Positions 1 to 11,022 of a stretch of DNA of 64,000 bases are shown here, one piece after another. Position numbers and translations under genes: made by a program. Numbering within the stretch: the stretch's first letter is position 1; the number at the start of each line of letters is the position of its first letter. The notes beneath the pieces were generated by a model. That model was not told where the DNA came from and did no database searches. It saw nothing but the letters and a program-made list of their open reading frames with translations. This DNA comes from Gnetum montanum (Eukaryota; Streptophyta; Gnetopsida; Gnetales; Gnetaceae), in assembly GCA_015680685.1 (NCBI GenBank), contig MNCI01002089.1, positions 46,746 to 110,745 on the forward strand. The letters run 5' to 3'.

Positions 1-103
1 GTTTCTTGTGGTGTTAAGGCATTTAGTCTGCGGAGTTCGACCGGATCGCGCGTGTACGCTCGTATTAGTATGGTAGAGTGTAGGGGTACCTCGCCACTCA
101 TCA
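1..103 (+). repeat. 3' end of a Ty3/gypsy LTR (element lies upstream of window)
   Basis: The last 103 bases match the 3' ends of the LTRs of elements C and D, including the shared GTAGGGGTACCTCGCCACTC block and the terminal CATCA. No tRNA-Asp primer-binding site follows, so this is either the outer end of a 3' LTR or a solo LTR. The body of the element is outside the window. Confidence 0.85.
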
Positions 104-2649
104 ATGCTTCTACGTTTCTATTCGCTGCTCTGCACTTGGATTTAAGGGCAACGCTGTGCATCTGCCCGTGTCAGCCTCTCCCATGCACATCTTGTGAACT
201 TTGTACACCACTATGCATCTCGTGACCTTTGTACAGCACTGTGCAGCACCATGGTATGGCTGCCACATCATCTGCAGATGATCGTGGTTCTTGTCGGAGA
301 TATTTACGTCCCTCTTGGTCTGATGGCCATGGCATATTTGCATTATAGACTATGAAACATCGTGACATGGCTACCGTCTCATCTTGGATTTATGATTACC
401 ATAGTTTTTTGTTAGAGATATTTGAGAACGTCCCTCTCATGGTCACATATATTTGGTAACATGTCCCTCTCAGCCTGTTGGCCTGAATTGGCAGCATATT
501 CGCATTGTAGATTAAACAATTTTGTTTGATGGCTTGAATTGGTGCGTATTTTTGTTTTACAATGGACGTAACCTTTCATAATATGACTTAACGTTTCATA
601 ACATGTCAGCATTATGCACAAATTTGGTGTTACTGAAATGGTTTGTCGGGAAAGTCAACGTTAGTTAGCGTTATGGACAAAATTAGCGTTACCGAATTAT
701 GACTAGTAATGGCCTCTCGGCCAAAATAGTACTAGAATACATCAAACTCACAACGGTGTTATAGTTTTGGTCCCTATCACAAACACTCAGAGTTTGCATG
801 CACCATTGTTGTTGAGCATTAGTATGATAGAAGAATCAGAACACTCACCAAACCCAGTTCACACAAAGGCATCAATGGTTGGAGGTCAGTTTTTGATTTA
901 TTTTTGCATTTTGATGACTTGTGTAATTTAGTTATATGCACATTTTGATTAATGTTTTATTGCAAATTTCTTACATTTGGTATTGGAGCACTAGGTTTGG
1001 TCTCTATCTTGATGCTCAGAACTTGTTTGGATGACTAGTATGCGCAAATTGCTTAACCGTATTTGTTTTGCTGCTCTTATGATTTTATTTTTGTATCTAG
1101 TGCTTTGTTAATGGTGTCAAACTGGGATGGATTTTTCTTCTATGTAAAATTGCCAATACTATTGTGAAAATACATTGCTTGGTCTCATGCTAGAAATAGA
1201 GAAGTGTTGGAACTTGTTTGGGTTTCTTTGTAAGGATGTGCTTCTTGTGAATGTCTTTGTTTGTACGTTTGAAACAAAATCGCTTTGATTTTATGTGCAA
1301 AAGTTTTTCTCTTTTGGATGTCGAGACATGTTGGCATTTTAAAGTTCTCAACCAAACTGTAACTATCATGAGGTTCGACAAGGACAGGCACAATTAATTT
1401 CCATGAAGTATAGTTAGGAATTTGCTTTCCTTAATTTCATGGACCATGTTTGAAATTTGAATGCAACTTGCTTGTAGAAATTGGAAAAGATGAAGTGAGG
1501 CATGTAAATTTAGTACCAATTCATCCTTAGCCAAAGGCATGTAAATACAATATTAGTGTTTTTACGGCTTGTGATTTCAATTTCTTTCCAATGCATTGTT
1601 AGGTTTGGCTTTATAAAAATAAAATCTGACATTAGATAGGAGAATAATTTTTGAAAGAAAATTAGTTTATGTTAGAATTCATATATGTGCATCTCTGAAT
1701 TTGTCTATTCGGAACCTTGTTGTCTTATCTAGTAAAGTTTTGAATCCACTTGTCCTATCCAAAAGTTTCATGGTTATATTAAACATTTAAATTTCTGTTT
1801 AACTAGCCTTCCAAATTGTGAAGAATATTGGATTTGCTTTTGGGTGTAGCCTTAGCCACACACAAAGTTGCTATTGGAATTTCAATTTTTGAACTTTCAA
1901 AGAAAAAACTAGGTTACAATTGCCACATTTTTGTCCAGTAATCTCAAATGCAGTTGTTAAGATGTGTGCTGAAAGTAAACATTTAGTATAGTTGGTCTTA
2001 GCCTCTTATGTTCTAAAATCTGGATTAACCATCATATTTGCATTATTTGCATGAGTATTTGCATGGGAAGTTCAAAATCTAGATGAATCATCATATTTGT
2101 AGCATTTGCTGAAATAGACATTTTGCCACTAGAATAGCAAAATTTGTTAGAGCAATGAAGCAATTTTTGTATATATTTATAAAGTGACATATTGATATAT
2201 GTATAGTTTTTCTACATAAAAATTATGACTAGTGATATGTATAATTTTGTATAATTAGAGAGTAGCCACGACATCTTTAATTATGAAAAATTATATATTA
2301 AGAGCTTTTGGATCACATATGGTAAACAAACATTAAATTGTGATTAATCATATGTAATATAATAGATTTTGTTCCACACGAATTTTTATTATATTTAATA
2401 TGATTAATTAGGCTGATGTATTAATTTATTTTTCTTAATTTTCCCATAGGGATTAAGAAAAGGGATATAATTTAATAGTTTCATCCTAAGGATATATAAA
2501 TCTATTTGAATTAAAAGTTAGCCTACAGGAAATTTTATGTCATTTGATTCATATTTTATGCATGATTTACATTGGTAAACATGTCATATAGTATTTTAAC
2601 CTCAAATTCAGTGACATAAGCATGTTTTAATTTATGTAGTAATACAACT
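104..2649. other. AT-rich stretch without recognisable gene
   Basis: No reading frame here resembles a protein family I know; the short ORFs look random. TTTGGTATTGGAGCA at about 976-990 resembles the initiator-tRNA-Met primer site of copia elements, and the five bases before it end in CA as an LTR would. If real, 104-975 would hold the copia 5' LTR, but the gap to the first gag-like codons (about 1.7 kb) is long for copia. The stretch is otherwise unexplained. Confidence 0.4.
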
Positions 2650-4281
2650 TGTGAACTAGTTTGATTTCAAATGTGACATTCCTGAATTAAAAGGTGATAA
2701 TTATAAAGTGTGGAAGGAGAGAATTATCCTTCATTTAGGGAGGATAAATATTGACTATGCTATCTGTAAGGATGAACCACCTGCTGTTATAGAAACTAAC
2801 CAACCAAATGATGTTGGTCATTATAAAAAATGGGAGTGATATAATTGCCTATGTGTCATGTTTATAAAGATCAAGATCTTAGTTGGTATGTGTAGTTCAT
2901 TGGAATAGTATGAAAATGTGCAAGCTTTGATGAAGGCAACTGATGAACAATTTGAGTCATTAGACAAAGCTTTGGCTAGCACCTTAATAATGAAATTTTC
3001 ATCCATGAAGCTTACTGGAATTCGTGGTGTGTGTGAGCACATCATGCAAATGAGGGATATAGTAGCTTAGTTGAAAACACTTAAGGTTGAGATGTTAGAG
3101 TCTTTTCTTGTGCACTACATTTTGAACACACTTTCATAATAGTACATATCCTTTAAGATTTCTTATAAGACACATAAGGAAAAATGGTCAATTAATTAAC
3201 TAATGATCATGTATGTACAAGAAGAGGGTAGACTTGCATCTGACTACACAAGGAAAGAATAAGGGGAAAGCCAAGAATAAGTGGAAGGGAAAACTGCCTA
3301 CACAAGATGATATTAAGAAGAAATCTAGATGGTTTTTCTATAAGAAGAAAGGACATGTAAAGGAGGACTGTCCTAAATATTAGAAGTGACTTGAAAAAAA
3401 AAGGTATTCAATTCTCACTTATTTATTTTGAATCTAATATGGTTGATGTTGGCCATAACACATGGTGGATTGACTTAGATTCTAAAATCCATGTTACTAA
3501 TTCTTTGCAAGGGGTACAAAACCTTAGGAAGCCAGTGCGAAGTGAGTTGTGCATCTATTCAAGTAATAAGATGCACTCACATGTGGAGGCAGTTGGAACA
3601 TGTAAATTAGTTTTAAGTAGTGGTTTTTTTTAGAGTTGGAAAAGATATTTTATATTCCAAGTTTTCTGAGGAATTTAATTTCTATTTCAAGGCTTGTATC
3701 ATTGGGATTTTCCTTTAATTTTTTAGACAATGTATTCATTTTATATTATAGATCTAAACTTATTGGAAATGGTACATTGACAGATGGTCTTTTCAAAATT
3801 AGTTTACAAAATGAAGCTTCTTATACTTCTATGCATGTTCATGATAGTGCTGGCATTAAAATATGTGTTATGAATGAGGAATCATCTATGTTGTGGTATC
3901 ATAGATTAGGACATATCTCTATTGAGAGAATAAAGAGATTAGTAAATGATGGAGTACTTAGTACTCTAGATTTTACTGACTTTAACACTTGTGTGGACTG
4001 CATAAAGGGAAAGCAAACCAATATGTCAAGGAAAGATGCTAAGAGGAGTTCAGACATATTAGAAATGATACATATAGATATTTGTAGTCTAAATATGGAC
4101 ATGTATGGTCAAATATATTTCATTACTTTTATTGATGATTACTCATGATATATGTATCTCTACCTGCTTCATAACAAGAATGAAGCTTTAGATGCCTTTA
4201 AGGTGTTTAAGGTTAAAGTAGAGAAACAATGCGGTAAGTAAATAAAGATAATGAGGTTTGATAGAGGTGGTGAATACTATG
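2650..4281 (+). pseudogene. Ty1/copia gag-integrase remnant, 5' part
   Basis: Conceptual translation in shifting frames gives a recognisable copia polyprotein. A gag start with GDNYKVWKERI lies near 2690-2730. A damaged zinc knuckle lies near 3335-3380: it keeps GHVKEDC, but the first cysteine is replaced by F. A retropepsin-to-integrase linker covers 3391-3890. The GAG-pre-integrase motif LWYHRLGH is at about 3890, with the paired CVDC about 30 residues on, completing the HHCC zinc site. The integrase core begins with HIDIC near 4075 and IDDYS near 4130. Several in-frame stops and frameshifts (for example at 2838, 3070 and 4146) show it is dead. It stops inside DRGGEYY, where element A is inserted. 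The frame resumes at 11004-11022. Confidence 0.85.
4277..4281. repeat. Target-site duplication of element A, left copy (CTATG)
   Basis: CTATG directly precedes the LTR terminus TGATGAGTGG and recurs directly after the opposite terminus at 11004-11008. A 5-bp duplication is standard for Ty3/gypsy integrase. Confidence 0.9.
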
Positions 4282-5242
4282 TGATGAGTGGTGAGGTACC
4301 CGTACACTCAACCATACGAAACGAGCGTAGCATGCACGATCCGGTTGAACTCCGTAGACTAAATGCCTACATGCCTCATGGAACACTTAAGGTTAACCAT
4401 TCGTTGTCTTCCCAGACTTACTTGTAGTTGTCACGGTGTATGGTTAAGTAAGTTCGAGGTATATGATTTTTATAGTCTTTTATGTTTTTCTCCTATGTTA
4501 TCGAGGTGAAGGGTTGAGAAACTAACTAACTTTAACTAATGACTAAGTATAAATTAACTAGCATTAGCATCTATTCCCACTTACCGTACACACCCTGAAC
4601 CAATGCAACTACGGCTACCAAATGCTAATCATCATTGGGATCACCACGCGTAATGCATGTGCTCGAAGTGGTCGGATTGAGACACTTAACTAGGAGGAAA
4701 GTGTTGAGAGAATCTATCTAGCCTAAGTGTGATGAGTAACCGATTCCTTGACTAACCATACACATCTTGGTGCATGACTACCACTGGGATTACCAAGCGT
4801 AGATCCTGGATACGCCACTGGGTTACCAAGTAGTCACACTAGATGCTCGTAATCAAGTCATACTCATACCGCATGTGATGAGCAGCCGATTCCTTGACTA
4901 ACCGTACACATCCTTAGATGCTCGTAATCAAGTCGTACTCATACCGCATTTTAGGAGTTTAGGATGAGAGAGAAAAAATAAATAAATCCTATTCCATGCA
5001 CTGCAAGGTTTATCCGACAAGCTCTTCTTTATTGCCATACACAACTTGTGTTCAGGTACAATGTTGCTCGAATAAAGATCCGTTCACTTTAGGACTCCTA
5101 TTATGGGCACATGGAAAATAATCTATCTCTGGAGTGATCAAACTGCCAAATTTTTCCTACTTATAGACTAGGATGGAAAATAAGGGGAGTGCCACCTCTT
5201 ATTTATAGATTTGGTAGCGGACCGCAATATCGCGTCTCATCA
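4282..5242 (-). repeat. 3' LTR of element A
   Basis: Read on the minus strand it runs from TGATGAGACGCG to CACTCATCA. The polypurine tract, seen on the plus strand as TACCCCCATGAC, abuts it at 5243. A unit carrying CCGATTCCTTGACTAACC is repeated in tandem inside it, at about 4729 and 4872. It also carries several copies of a short TTGGTAATCC-like motif, seen here as its complement near ACCAAGCG. Confidence 0.9.
5200..5207 (-). promoter_or_regulatory. TATA box in LTR of element A
   Basis: TATAAATA on the minus strand lies only 35 bp from the LTR terminus. The whole U3 upstream of the TATA box is therefore a few tens of bases and contains the palindrome-like CGCGATATTGCG. The position matches TATAAATA in the LTRs of the other elements. 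Confidence 0.7.
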
Positions 5243-5593
5243 TACCCCCATGACTAAATGAAAACTTGTCCTCGAGTTCCTTACAAAATATTGGAAAGGT
5301 ATGGGATTATTGATGGGAATGGAACTAATGGGATGACATGTGAACGAATCATCATTACAAGAATTGACAAAACTAGTGTTCATGAAAACAAGGGTGAACA
5401 CCTTATTACAATGACATCAGGCCTTAGTTGGTAGCTGAGAAAGAGAGAGAGAAAGAAGTGTTGCTGCTGCCAACACCAAGATTGCACCTTTTGTTGTCCA
5501 TCGATAAGTGCACCATCGATCTTGCTCCTTGCATAGCTGCTTCTAGTACTACTCCATTCTAAGTGTTTGCTTCCAGATCCCATCCATTGTTGC

Positions 5594-5664
5594 ATGATTT
5601 CCATCTGCACACACAACACAATCTTGTATTAGCAAGGGTAAATGAATTTCAATGTAGTTGATAC
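5594..5664 (-). other. Conserved intron-like segment in 3' region (element A copy)
   Basis: On the minus strand the sequence reads AAG|GTATCAAC, then about 65 bases, then TTGTGTGTGCAG|ATGG. The same donor-like and acceptor-like ends occur in C, D, E (variant GTATGC) and, as far as the window shows, F. The flanking short ORF reads PYHNLANGP before the donor side and GNH plus a tryptophan-containing tail after it. Splicing is inferred from the consensus only. Confidence 0.45.
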
Positions 5665-7001
5665 CTTGCTGCGGTGTAGGTCCATTGGCTAGGTTGTGGT
5701 ATGGTTGATATGGATATGGAGATATGTTAATGATGACTATCGAAGGTGTAGCGGTTAGGAAGAAAATCAAAAAATTCGGGGCTAGGAGAAAATCGAAAAA
5801 ATCGGGTCCCGTACCCCCATAACTAATTGCGAACCTCCAGTAGCGTTAGAATGGAGAAAGAAAAGGAGTAAGAAAGATAGATAAAAAGGGACAACTATAG
5901 CATTGCTAAAATGGATGTCAAGATGGTAATGAACAAAATAAAATTAATTGCAAAAATGTTAGGGAAAAGAAGTTAACTGATGCTCTAAATAGGAATGTGA
6001 GTGGGTCCTCCCCAAAGTAGGCTCATGCCCTTAATGCCTTGTCAAACCCACATTCAAAGAGTCCGTAGGCTCTGGGAATGTCATTTGGAACAAGAGTTAA
6101 AGTCTTAATCGCAAGAATTTACCAAGATGAAAACAATGCATCAACCAAAATATATACACTAATGATACAACCGGCAATGAGGTGAACAATGGAGAGAAGG
6201 ATGGAGAGAAGGAAATGGAATGGAATCCCAAGAACAAGGTTGTGTACAACCCCTTGTGTGTTTCATGATTAATGTAACATAATAGATCTCATTCCAACTC
6301 TAGCCTCAAACCAACCACATTCAGTGACTTCGCGTCAATACATTTCACCAGACCATCCTCTTGAATAACAAGAATGCATCTCCAAAGAGCCACCACCATT
6401 CTGACAAAACAAATGAGAGAATGGGAAGTGAGAAGGGCCTTAGTTAGGTGGAACATTTTTGGTTCTATAACTAGTGCTTGCAACCCAAGTTTATTTTGTC
6501 TAAGGGGTGTGCTTTCAATTCTCACTTTTTTTTTCACTTTTTTTTGTTTTGTGTTTTTATGTGTGAGAACCACACCATGCAAAGACTTGATTATTTTTAT
6601 TGTCTCAGCTTTCGATAATTGGGTAACATCGGAACGACAAGAAAACCCAAGAAGAAAACATCCAAGCACCCAAGAGAATGACCAACACAAATGCATCAAG
6701 TTCCCTTGAAGTCACACCCTTTTCAATCCTTGAGTCCTTCCTTAGTTTGATAAATGCCTAGTCACCAATTCGTTAAAGTTTTTATTATGAAGGGGACTAT
6801 ACATTTCCAAGCCGAGAGAGACCATAGAACTTGGTGGATGGATGGATGGAGTGAACTCATTGCCTGTCATATCAAAAGAAAAATACCTTAGTATCAACAT
6901 TATGACTTAAAGGTAAAAACCAAACATTAGCAATCAACATGAAAATAGTTCATACCATCATTCCAAACACTTATTTGGTGACAAACTTACAGGGTGGATA
7001 A

Positions 7002-7018
7002 CACACACACACACACAG
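7002..7018. repeat. CA microsatellite
   Basis: A short (CA)n run in the 3' region of element A. The same site in element E (about 50064-50082) also has (CA)n. Confidence 0.9.
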
Positions 7019-7071
7019 AAAATGGAAAAGTATAATGATGTAAAACAAAAACAAGAAAAGTTAAAGAAAGT

Positions 7072-7206
7072 TGTAAAACAAAAATGTGTAAGACAAAAAC
7101 ATGTAAAACAAAAACATGTAAAACAAAAACGTGTAAAACAAAAAATGTGTAAAACAAAAATGTGTAAAACAAAAACGTGTAAAACAAAAATGTGTAAAAC
7201 AAAAAT
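7072..7206. repeat. 15-16-bp minisatellite (TGTAAAACAAAAACG-type)
   Basis: About nine head-to-tail copies of a 15-16-bp unit such as GTGTAAAACAAAAAC. The homologous site in E (50110-50200) has two or three degenerate units, and C and D have about one, so the array expanded in A. The apparent lysine-rich or phenylalanine-rich ORFs over it are by-products of the repeat. Confidence 0.9.
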
Positions 7207-7239
7207 CGAAAAAGAACTGAGGGCCTCATATGGTTAGCA

Positions 7240-8127
7240 TAGGTGGCCATCTCTCCCATGACTGAGTGGAAAGCAAGAGATCTGAAATAATGAGAGCCTA
7301 TTTGAATTTCTAAGAAGGGTCCAACTTCTTCCAATTGATCATCTTAGGTTAAGGGGTGGAAGTTGGCGACACTCATATTCCAATGTATATATGCTTTCGT
7401 TATGGGCATGGGTTGTTACCTCAATTCATTCCATGCATATTTGGTTGCTCCTTCTTGTAGCTGTCAACCACGAGGTGTCTTCTACTGGTTGTGTGGTTAC
7501 TACATACAAGCATCTTTGTTTCAAAGTTTCAAGGGCACACCTGTTGCATGGAGGCATTTCCTCCATGTCATCATCCATTGAATCACTGTATGTGATGCAT
7601 GAAACTTTCCTCTTCTCAATCTTTCCATAAATATTTACCGTAGAGATTTCCAAGGAAAGATAACGGATCCTAAGGTGTGTGTCTACTGTACTCAGCCATG
7701 CACTTCCCATTATAATTGGGAAGTTCCCTTCGTTGTTCTTCACTTCAATCATCAGAAAATCAGTTGGGTAAGACCAACCACACATAGTGGTAACGATGTC
7801 CTCCACCAATCCCAAGGGAATGGTGATGGACTGGTCTACTAGCTCTAGTTGAATGTTTCTCTTCTTAAGTTGGGGTAGGTTCCAGGCATGATACATCTCT
7901 TGTGAAATTAAGTTGACTCTGGAACCTAAGTCAAGAAGAGCCCTATGTGGTTCGTTTGCAGCAACTCGAAGGTAGATTAAGGGACTTCCAGGGTCAGTTA
8001 GTTTCCTGGGAAGGTGGCCTACCTTGATCCAATCGGTTACGTTATGCATTAACATAACCATGTGCGTTAAGCTCTGTTGTTGAACAGAAGGGTACTCCAA
8101 AGTGTTGGATGGTGGAGGAGTGTACAT
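7240..8127 (-). pseudogene. Retropepsin-like protease region of element A, joined to pol tail
   Basis: A 233-codon open frame (8127 down to 7426) matches the protease of the other elements: TDWIKVGHLP near its start, then the active-site segment, then IIMGSAWLST, the counterpart of the conserved strand after the flap. The active site reads ALLDLGS where E and F have DSGS; losing the Ser/Thr next to the catalytic Asp should inactivate it. After the stop, a continuation down to 7240 ends in GRDGHLC, the C-terminal residues of the integrase region in D and F. RT, RNase H and integrase are missing between, with the junction near 7297. The protease would normally cut the Gag-Pol polyprotein. Confidence 0.85.
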
Positions 8128-10587
8128 GGGCTCAACCGCTTGTTGTTGCGAGAGTTTGTCTAGGCTTTTGGTTCTGAAGAAGGATCTTCTTTTTTTACAG
8201 TTGTCAGAACTAGCAGCAGGTTGAATATTTACAGCTCTCGTAGCGTGATGTTGCTACGGTTGAGGAGGAAGTTCACCTTGCTACGGTTGTTGGAGTAGGA
8301 GGTGTTATGGAAACTACTACTAGTGGAAGAGGTGAAGATGGATTAGGAGGATGGTGTGGGTATGGAGTGTCTCCTGGAGGAGAAGGAGTCCTTCTGAAGT
8401 ACTCCCAAACTTGGTAGTAACGGTGGGGAGTTGTGTGACCCATAGAGTCACTTGGAGAAACCGACTGCTGCACATAATAATCATAAGGATTAGGCTGCCG
8501 GTAAGGATACTGATGTTTCGGTGATGGCATCCCCCATGACTATGGGTATTGCCACTGTTGATGCTGTCCGATGGGTTGTGGTGGAGTTCCACTTGGATAA
8601 TACATTAAGGGTTGGTGGAACTGCCTTGGGTTACCTTGGGGATAAGGTAACCTTCAGGGTGTCTGTCGTTGATTAAGTCTTGGATTAAGTGCATACGCCC
8701 TAGACTCCTGTAGATGTGAGATGATTGGGCAACATCCCTTAGGATGGTCATAGTGGCAGATCTCACATCCACCATCATCGTCTGTGTCTGAATCCACAAC
8801 CACATTGGAGTTAGTGATTTTCTCGTTACCCTTATTATGTGCAGGGCCTAAATCTCTCCACTTTGTTTTACCTTTATCACTACTTTGTTTCACTTTAGAC
8901 TCTTCTACGATTTTTAAAATAGTTCAATTTTAGAGTCTAAGGAACTCCATATGTCATCTACCTTAGCCGCTATTTCTGTTGTTAGCTTTTGAAGCGGCAA
9001 GGTTTTTCTGTTCACCAACTCTTCGATTAGTGATTCATCCTCTGCATTGCAAAATATCACTCCCTTCTTTTGAAGAGAGGGATCATGGTTGTATTCTTTC
9101 GCACTTTCCCTTTTTCGTAGCTCACCTTCTTCTTTTGCTACTTGCTCCAACAAGCGATGAACTTCATGGTTTCTAAGTTGTGATAGTCTCCCTTGGGCAT
9201 AAGTCCCAGGGATTCTTCTAGTCTCATGCCTTAGCCCATCTATGATGTGGCGAAGTTGATCCTATTGTGTGTATCCATGGCCCAGGAAACGATGTAACAA
9301 TGTGTAGTAGCGGGCCATGGCAGCATCCAAGGGTTTGTGATTTCCTTGCTTCCATCCTTGGATCTGCTTACACAAATTGGACACTCTCGAGTACGTTTGA
9401 TACTTATTATTGAACAGTTCTAACATTGTACTCCACCTCTTGATGGTTTCCAATTCTAAGGACTGGTACCAGCTCTCTACTTCCTTAGTGAGTGTCTTGG
9501 GAAACAACTTAAGCTTCTACCACTCGTTTTCTATATTTTGCAAGGTGCAGGCATCGTGGAATGCCTGTAAATGATTTTGTGGATCTATGTTGTATCCCCC
9601 TTCAAATCGTGGGATGTTGTTCATGTCTAAACGCCTGATTTGACTATCTTTTAAATGCCTTGTGGGAATTCTAACTGCCTTCATTATTTTGAGCATACTT
9701 CAGGTTGCAAGTAGGGGTTCGTCATGATCATCTCTTTCATGAAGCTTGTGATGTCTTCGTTGTTCCCAACTTTCCCTTCGTTCATGCCCTTATCCTCTCT
9801 CTCAACTCTCTCATTGAGGTCTCTCATTTTTCTTTCTTTTATCCTCTCTGTTATGCTCTTCATGATTGTGCCCAGAGATGGAAGAAGAGGGTGAGTGATG
9901 TGAAGAAGGGGAAGAAGAAGGAGAGCCATCGCCATGACGATGTTTCCTACCTTTTCTTTGGTTGCTTCGGCCCTGATCGTGATGACAATCTAAGTGCCCG
10001 TCCTTGTCTTTTGTTGTTGTTCCCTCTGTGAATAGTTGGTTTTCACGAGCATCAGAACCAGGGTTGTGTATTGTTGAGCGTAAGTTCTGATACCCAACCT
10101 CCACACCATTGTTAGGAGGGGGAACATCTCTCGATAGAGAACCCATTGTGAGTGGTTCACCATCTCTAGTTTCACTAAGGATGTGTGGGACCTCTTTGCC
10201 CTTCAATAGTGTATGTTGGCTCTCCTACCTTGTGTCCCTCATACGTTGTACTTCTGTGGGATAATAATCCCTCATGTCAAAGTGTTTCGCAACGTATTTG
10301 GCATATACCTTTGTCATGCCTATCTGTGCCAAGGCGCAAAGAAGCATGGCAGAGGCAGCACGATTTCGAGGTAACATGATGTTACCCTGCAAATCCCTCA
10401 AGTGCATCTGTTTGTCTTGATGGAGGATAAAGGTAAAGTTTGGAATATACTCATCGGGATGAGTATAGACTATTTGGTATTGTTTAGGACTTGGCTGATT
10501 TCAGCTATGTGTTTTTTATTGCTGACTGTTCTTTGTATGGTCCTTAGGTGGTGAGTTTCTCTTGTGAGAAGAAGAAGAAGAAGACAT
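8128..10587 (-). pseudogene. gag of element A, frameshifted
   Basis: The likely start is the ATG at 10587-10585, giving MSSSSS then HKRNSPP, parallel to the gag start of C. A Ser/His/Arg-rich segment follows (about 10200-9740), then the capsid-like core (9670-9270) with PKTLTKEVESWYQSLE. Next come a charged helical part (9260-8900), a zinc-knuckle-like CEICHYDHPKGCC (8770-8730) and a Pro/Gln/Tyr-rich linker (8600-8270). The frame is broken by several shifts and stops, so it is a pseudogene. Gag would form the virus-like particle and package element RNA. Confidence 0.85.
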
Positions 10588-10713
10588 GATGTCTTATAGG
10601 TGTGCTAATTTACTGTTATATAAATTTTTCTATTTTGATTAACCCTAAGGTTCATTTAAGCTCCCAATGATGTAGATGATATCTTATGTCCTACTTAGCG
10701 CACAAACACTTAG

Positions 10714-10731
10714 TCCTCGACAACGGCGCCA
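10714..10731 (-). other. Primer-binding site of element A, tRNA-Asp type
   Basis: On the minus strand TGGCGCCGTTGTCGAGGA begins one base after the LTR. It matches the complement of the plant tRNA-Asp(GTC) 3' end (TGGCGCCGTTGCCGGGGA) at all but two positions. This fixes the element's orientation and marks 10733-11003 as its 5' LTR. Confidence 0.9.
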
Positions 10732-10732
10732 A

Positions 10733-11003
10733 TGATGAGTGGCGAGGTACCCCTACACTCAACCATACGAATACAAGCGTAGCATGCACGATCCGGTCGA
10801 ACTCGGCAGACTAAATGCCTACATGCCTCATGAAACACTTAAGGTTAACCATTTGTTGTCTTCCCATACTTACTTGTAGTTGTCATGGTGTATGGTTAAG
10901 TAAGTCCGAGGTATATGATTTTTATAGTCTTTTATGTTTTTCTCCTATGCTATCGAGGTGAAGGGTTGAGAAACTAATTACAATGCGATATCGCGTCTCA
11001 TCA
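10733..11003 (-). repeat. 5' LTR of element A, internally deleted
   Basis: Both LTR ends are present, but only 271 bp remain against 961 bp in the 3' LTR. The sequence jumps near 10978-10981 from the GAGAAACTAATTA region directly to GCGATATCGCG at the terminus. Because the target duplication is intact, the loss happened after insertion. The TATA box is gone, so this promoter should be dead. Confidence 0.9.
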
Positions 11004-11022
11004 CTATGGTAGATACAATGAT
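11004..11022 (+). pseudogene. Copia integrase remnant, continuation, with right TSD of A
   Basis: CTATG (11004-11008) is the right target-site duplication of A. Removing A joins the preceding DRGGEY codons to GRYND, a typical copia integrase sequence. Only these few codons survive before the LTR of element B begins, and I do not find the rest of the copia element in the window. Confidence 0.8.

Larger units (their letters stand above)
5243..7239 (-). other. 3' region of element A, no conserved enzyme domain
   Basis: About 2 kb lie between the protease/integrase tail and the 3' LTR, homologous to the same interval in C, D, E and F. It holds the intron-like segment described separately, an A/C-rich minisatellite and a CA microsatellite. 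Athila-type elements can carry an env-like gene here, but I see no envelope-like reading frame; the short ORFs do not correspond between copies. Confidence 0.75.
4282..11003 (-). mobile_element. Element A: pol-less Ty3/gypsy retrotransposon, complete ends
   Basis: This minus-strand element has both LTR termini, a tRNA-Asp primer-binding site, gag, protease and a long 3' region, flanked by CTATG on both sides. Reverse transcriptase, RNase H and integrase are absent; protease is followed directly by the last codons of the integrase region and then 3' sequence. It is inserted in the copia integrase relic, so it is younger than that element. Its 3' LTR is 961 bp, but the 5' LTR has lost about 690 bp internally. 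Gag is frameshifted and the protease active site is altered, so it could move only with proteins from another element. Confidence 0.9.

Noticed and set aside
970-990. Copia-type initiator tRNA-Met primer site
   Set aside because: Similarity to TGGTATCAGAGC is only partial and the distance to the gag remnant is too long; kept as a note, not as a feature.
5243-7239. An envelope-like gene in the 3' region, as in some Athila elements
   Set aside because: No long frame, signal peptide plus membrane anchor, or conserved protein sequence across the five copies.
6987-7334. Phe/Leu/Tyr repeat protein on the minus strand and Lys-rich repeat protein on the plus strand
   Set aside because: Both are translations of the 15-16-bp minisatellite in the 3' region of element A.
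9705-10031. Plus-strand ORF of 108 codons
   Set aside because: Antisense to gag of element A; composition is a mirror of the Ser/Arg/Asp-rich region.
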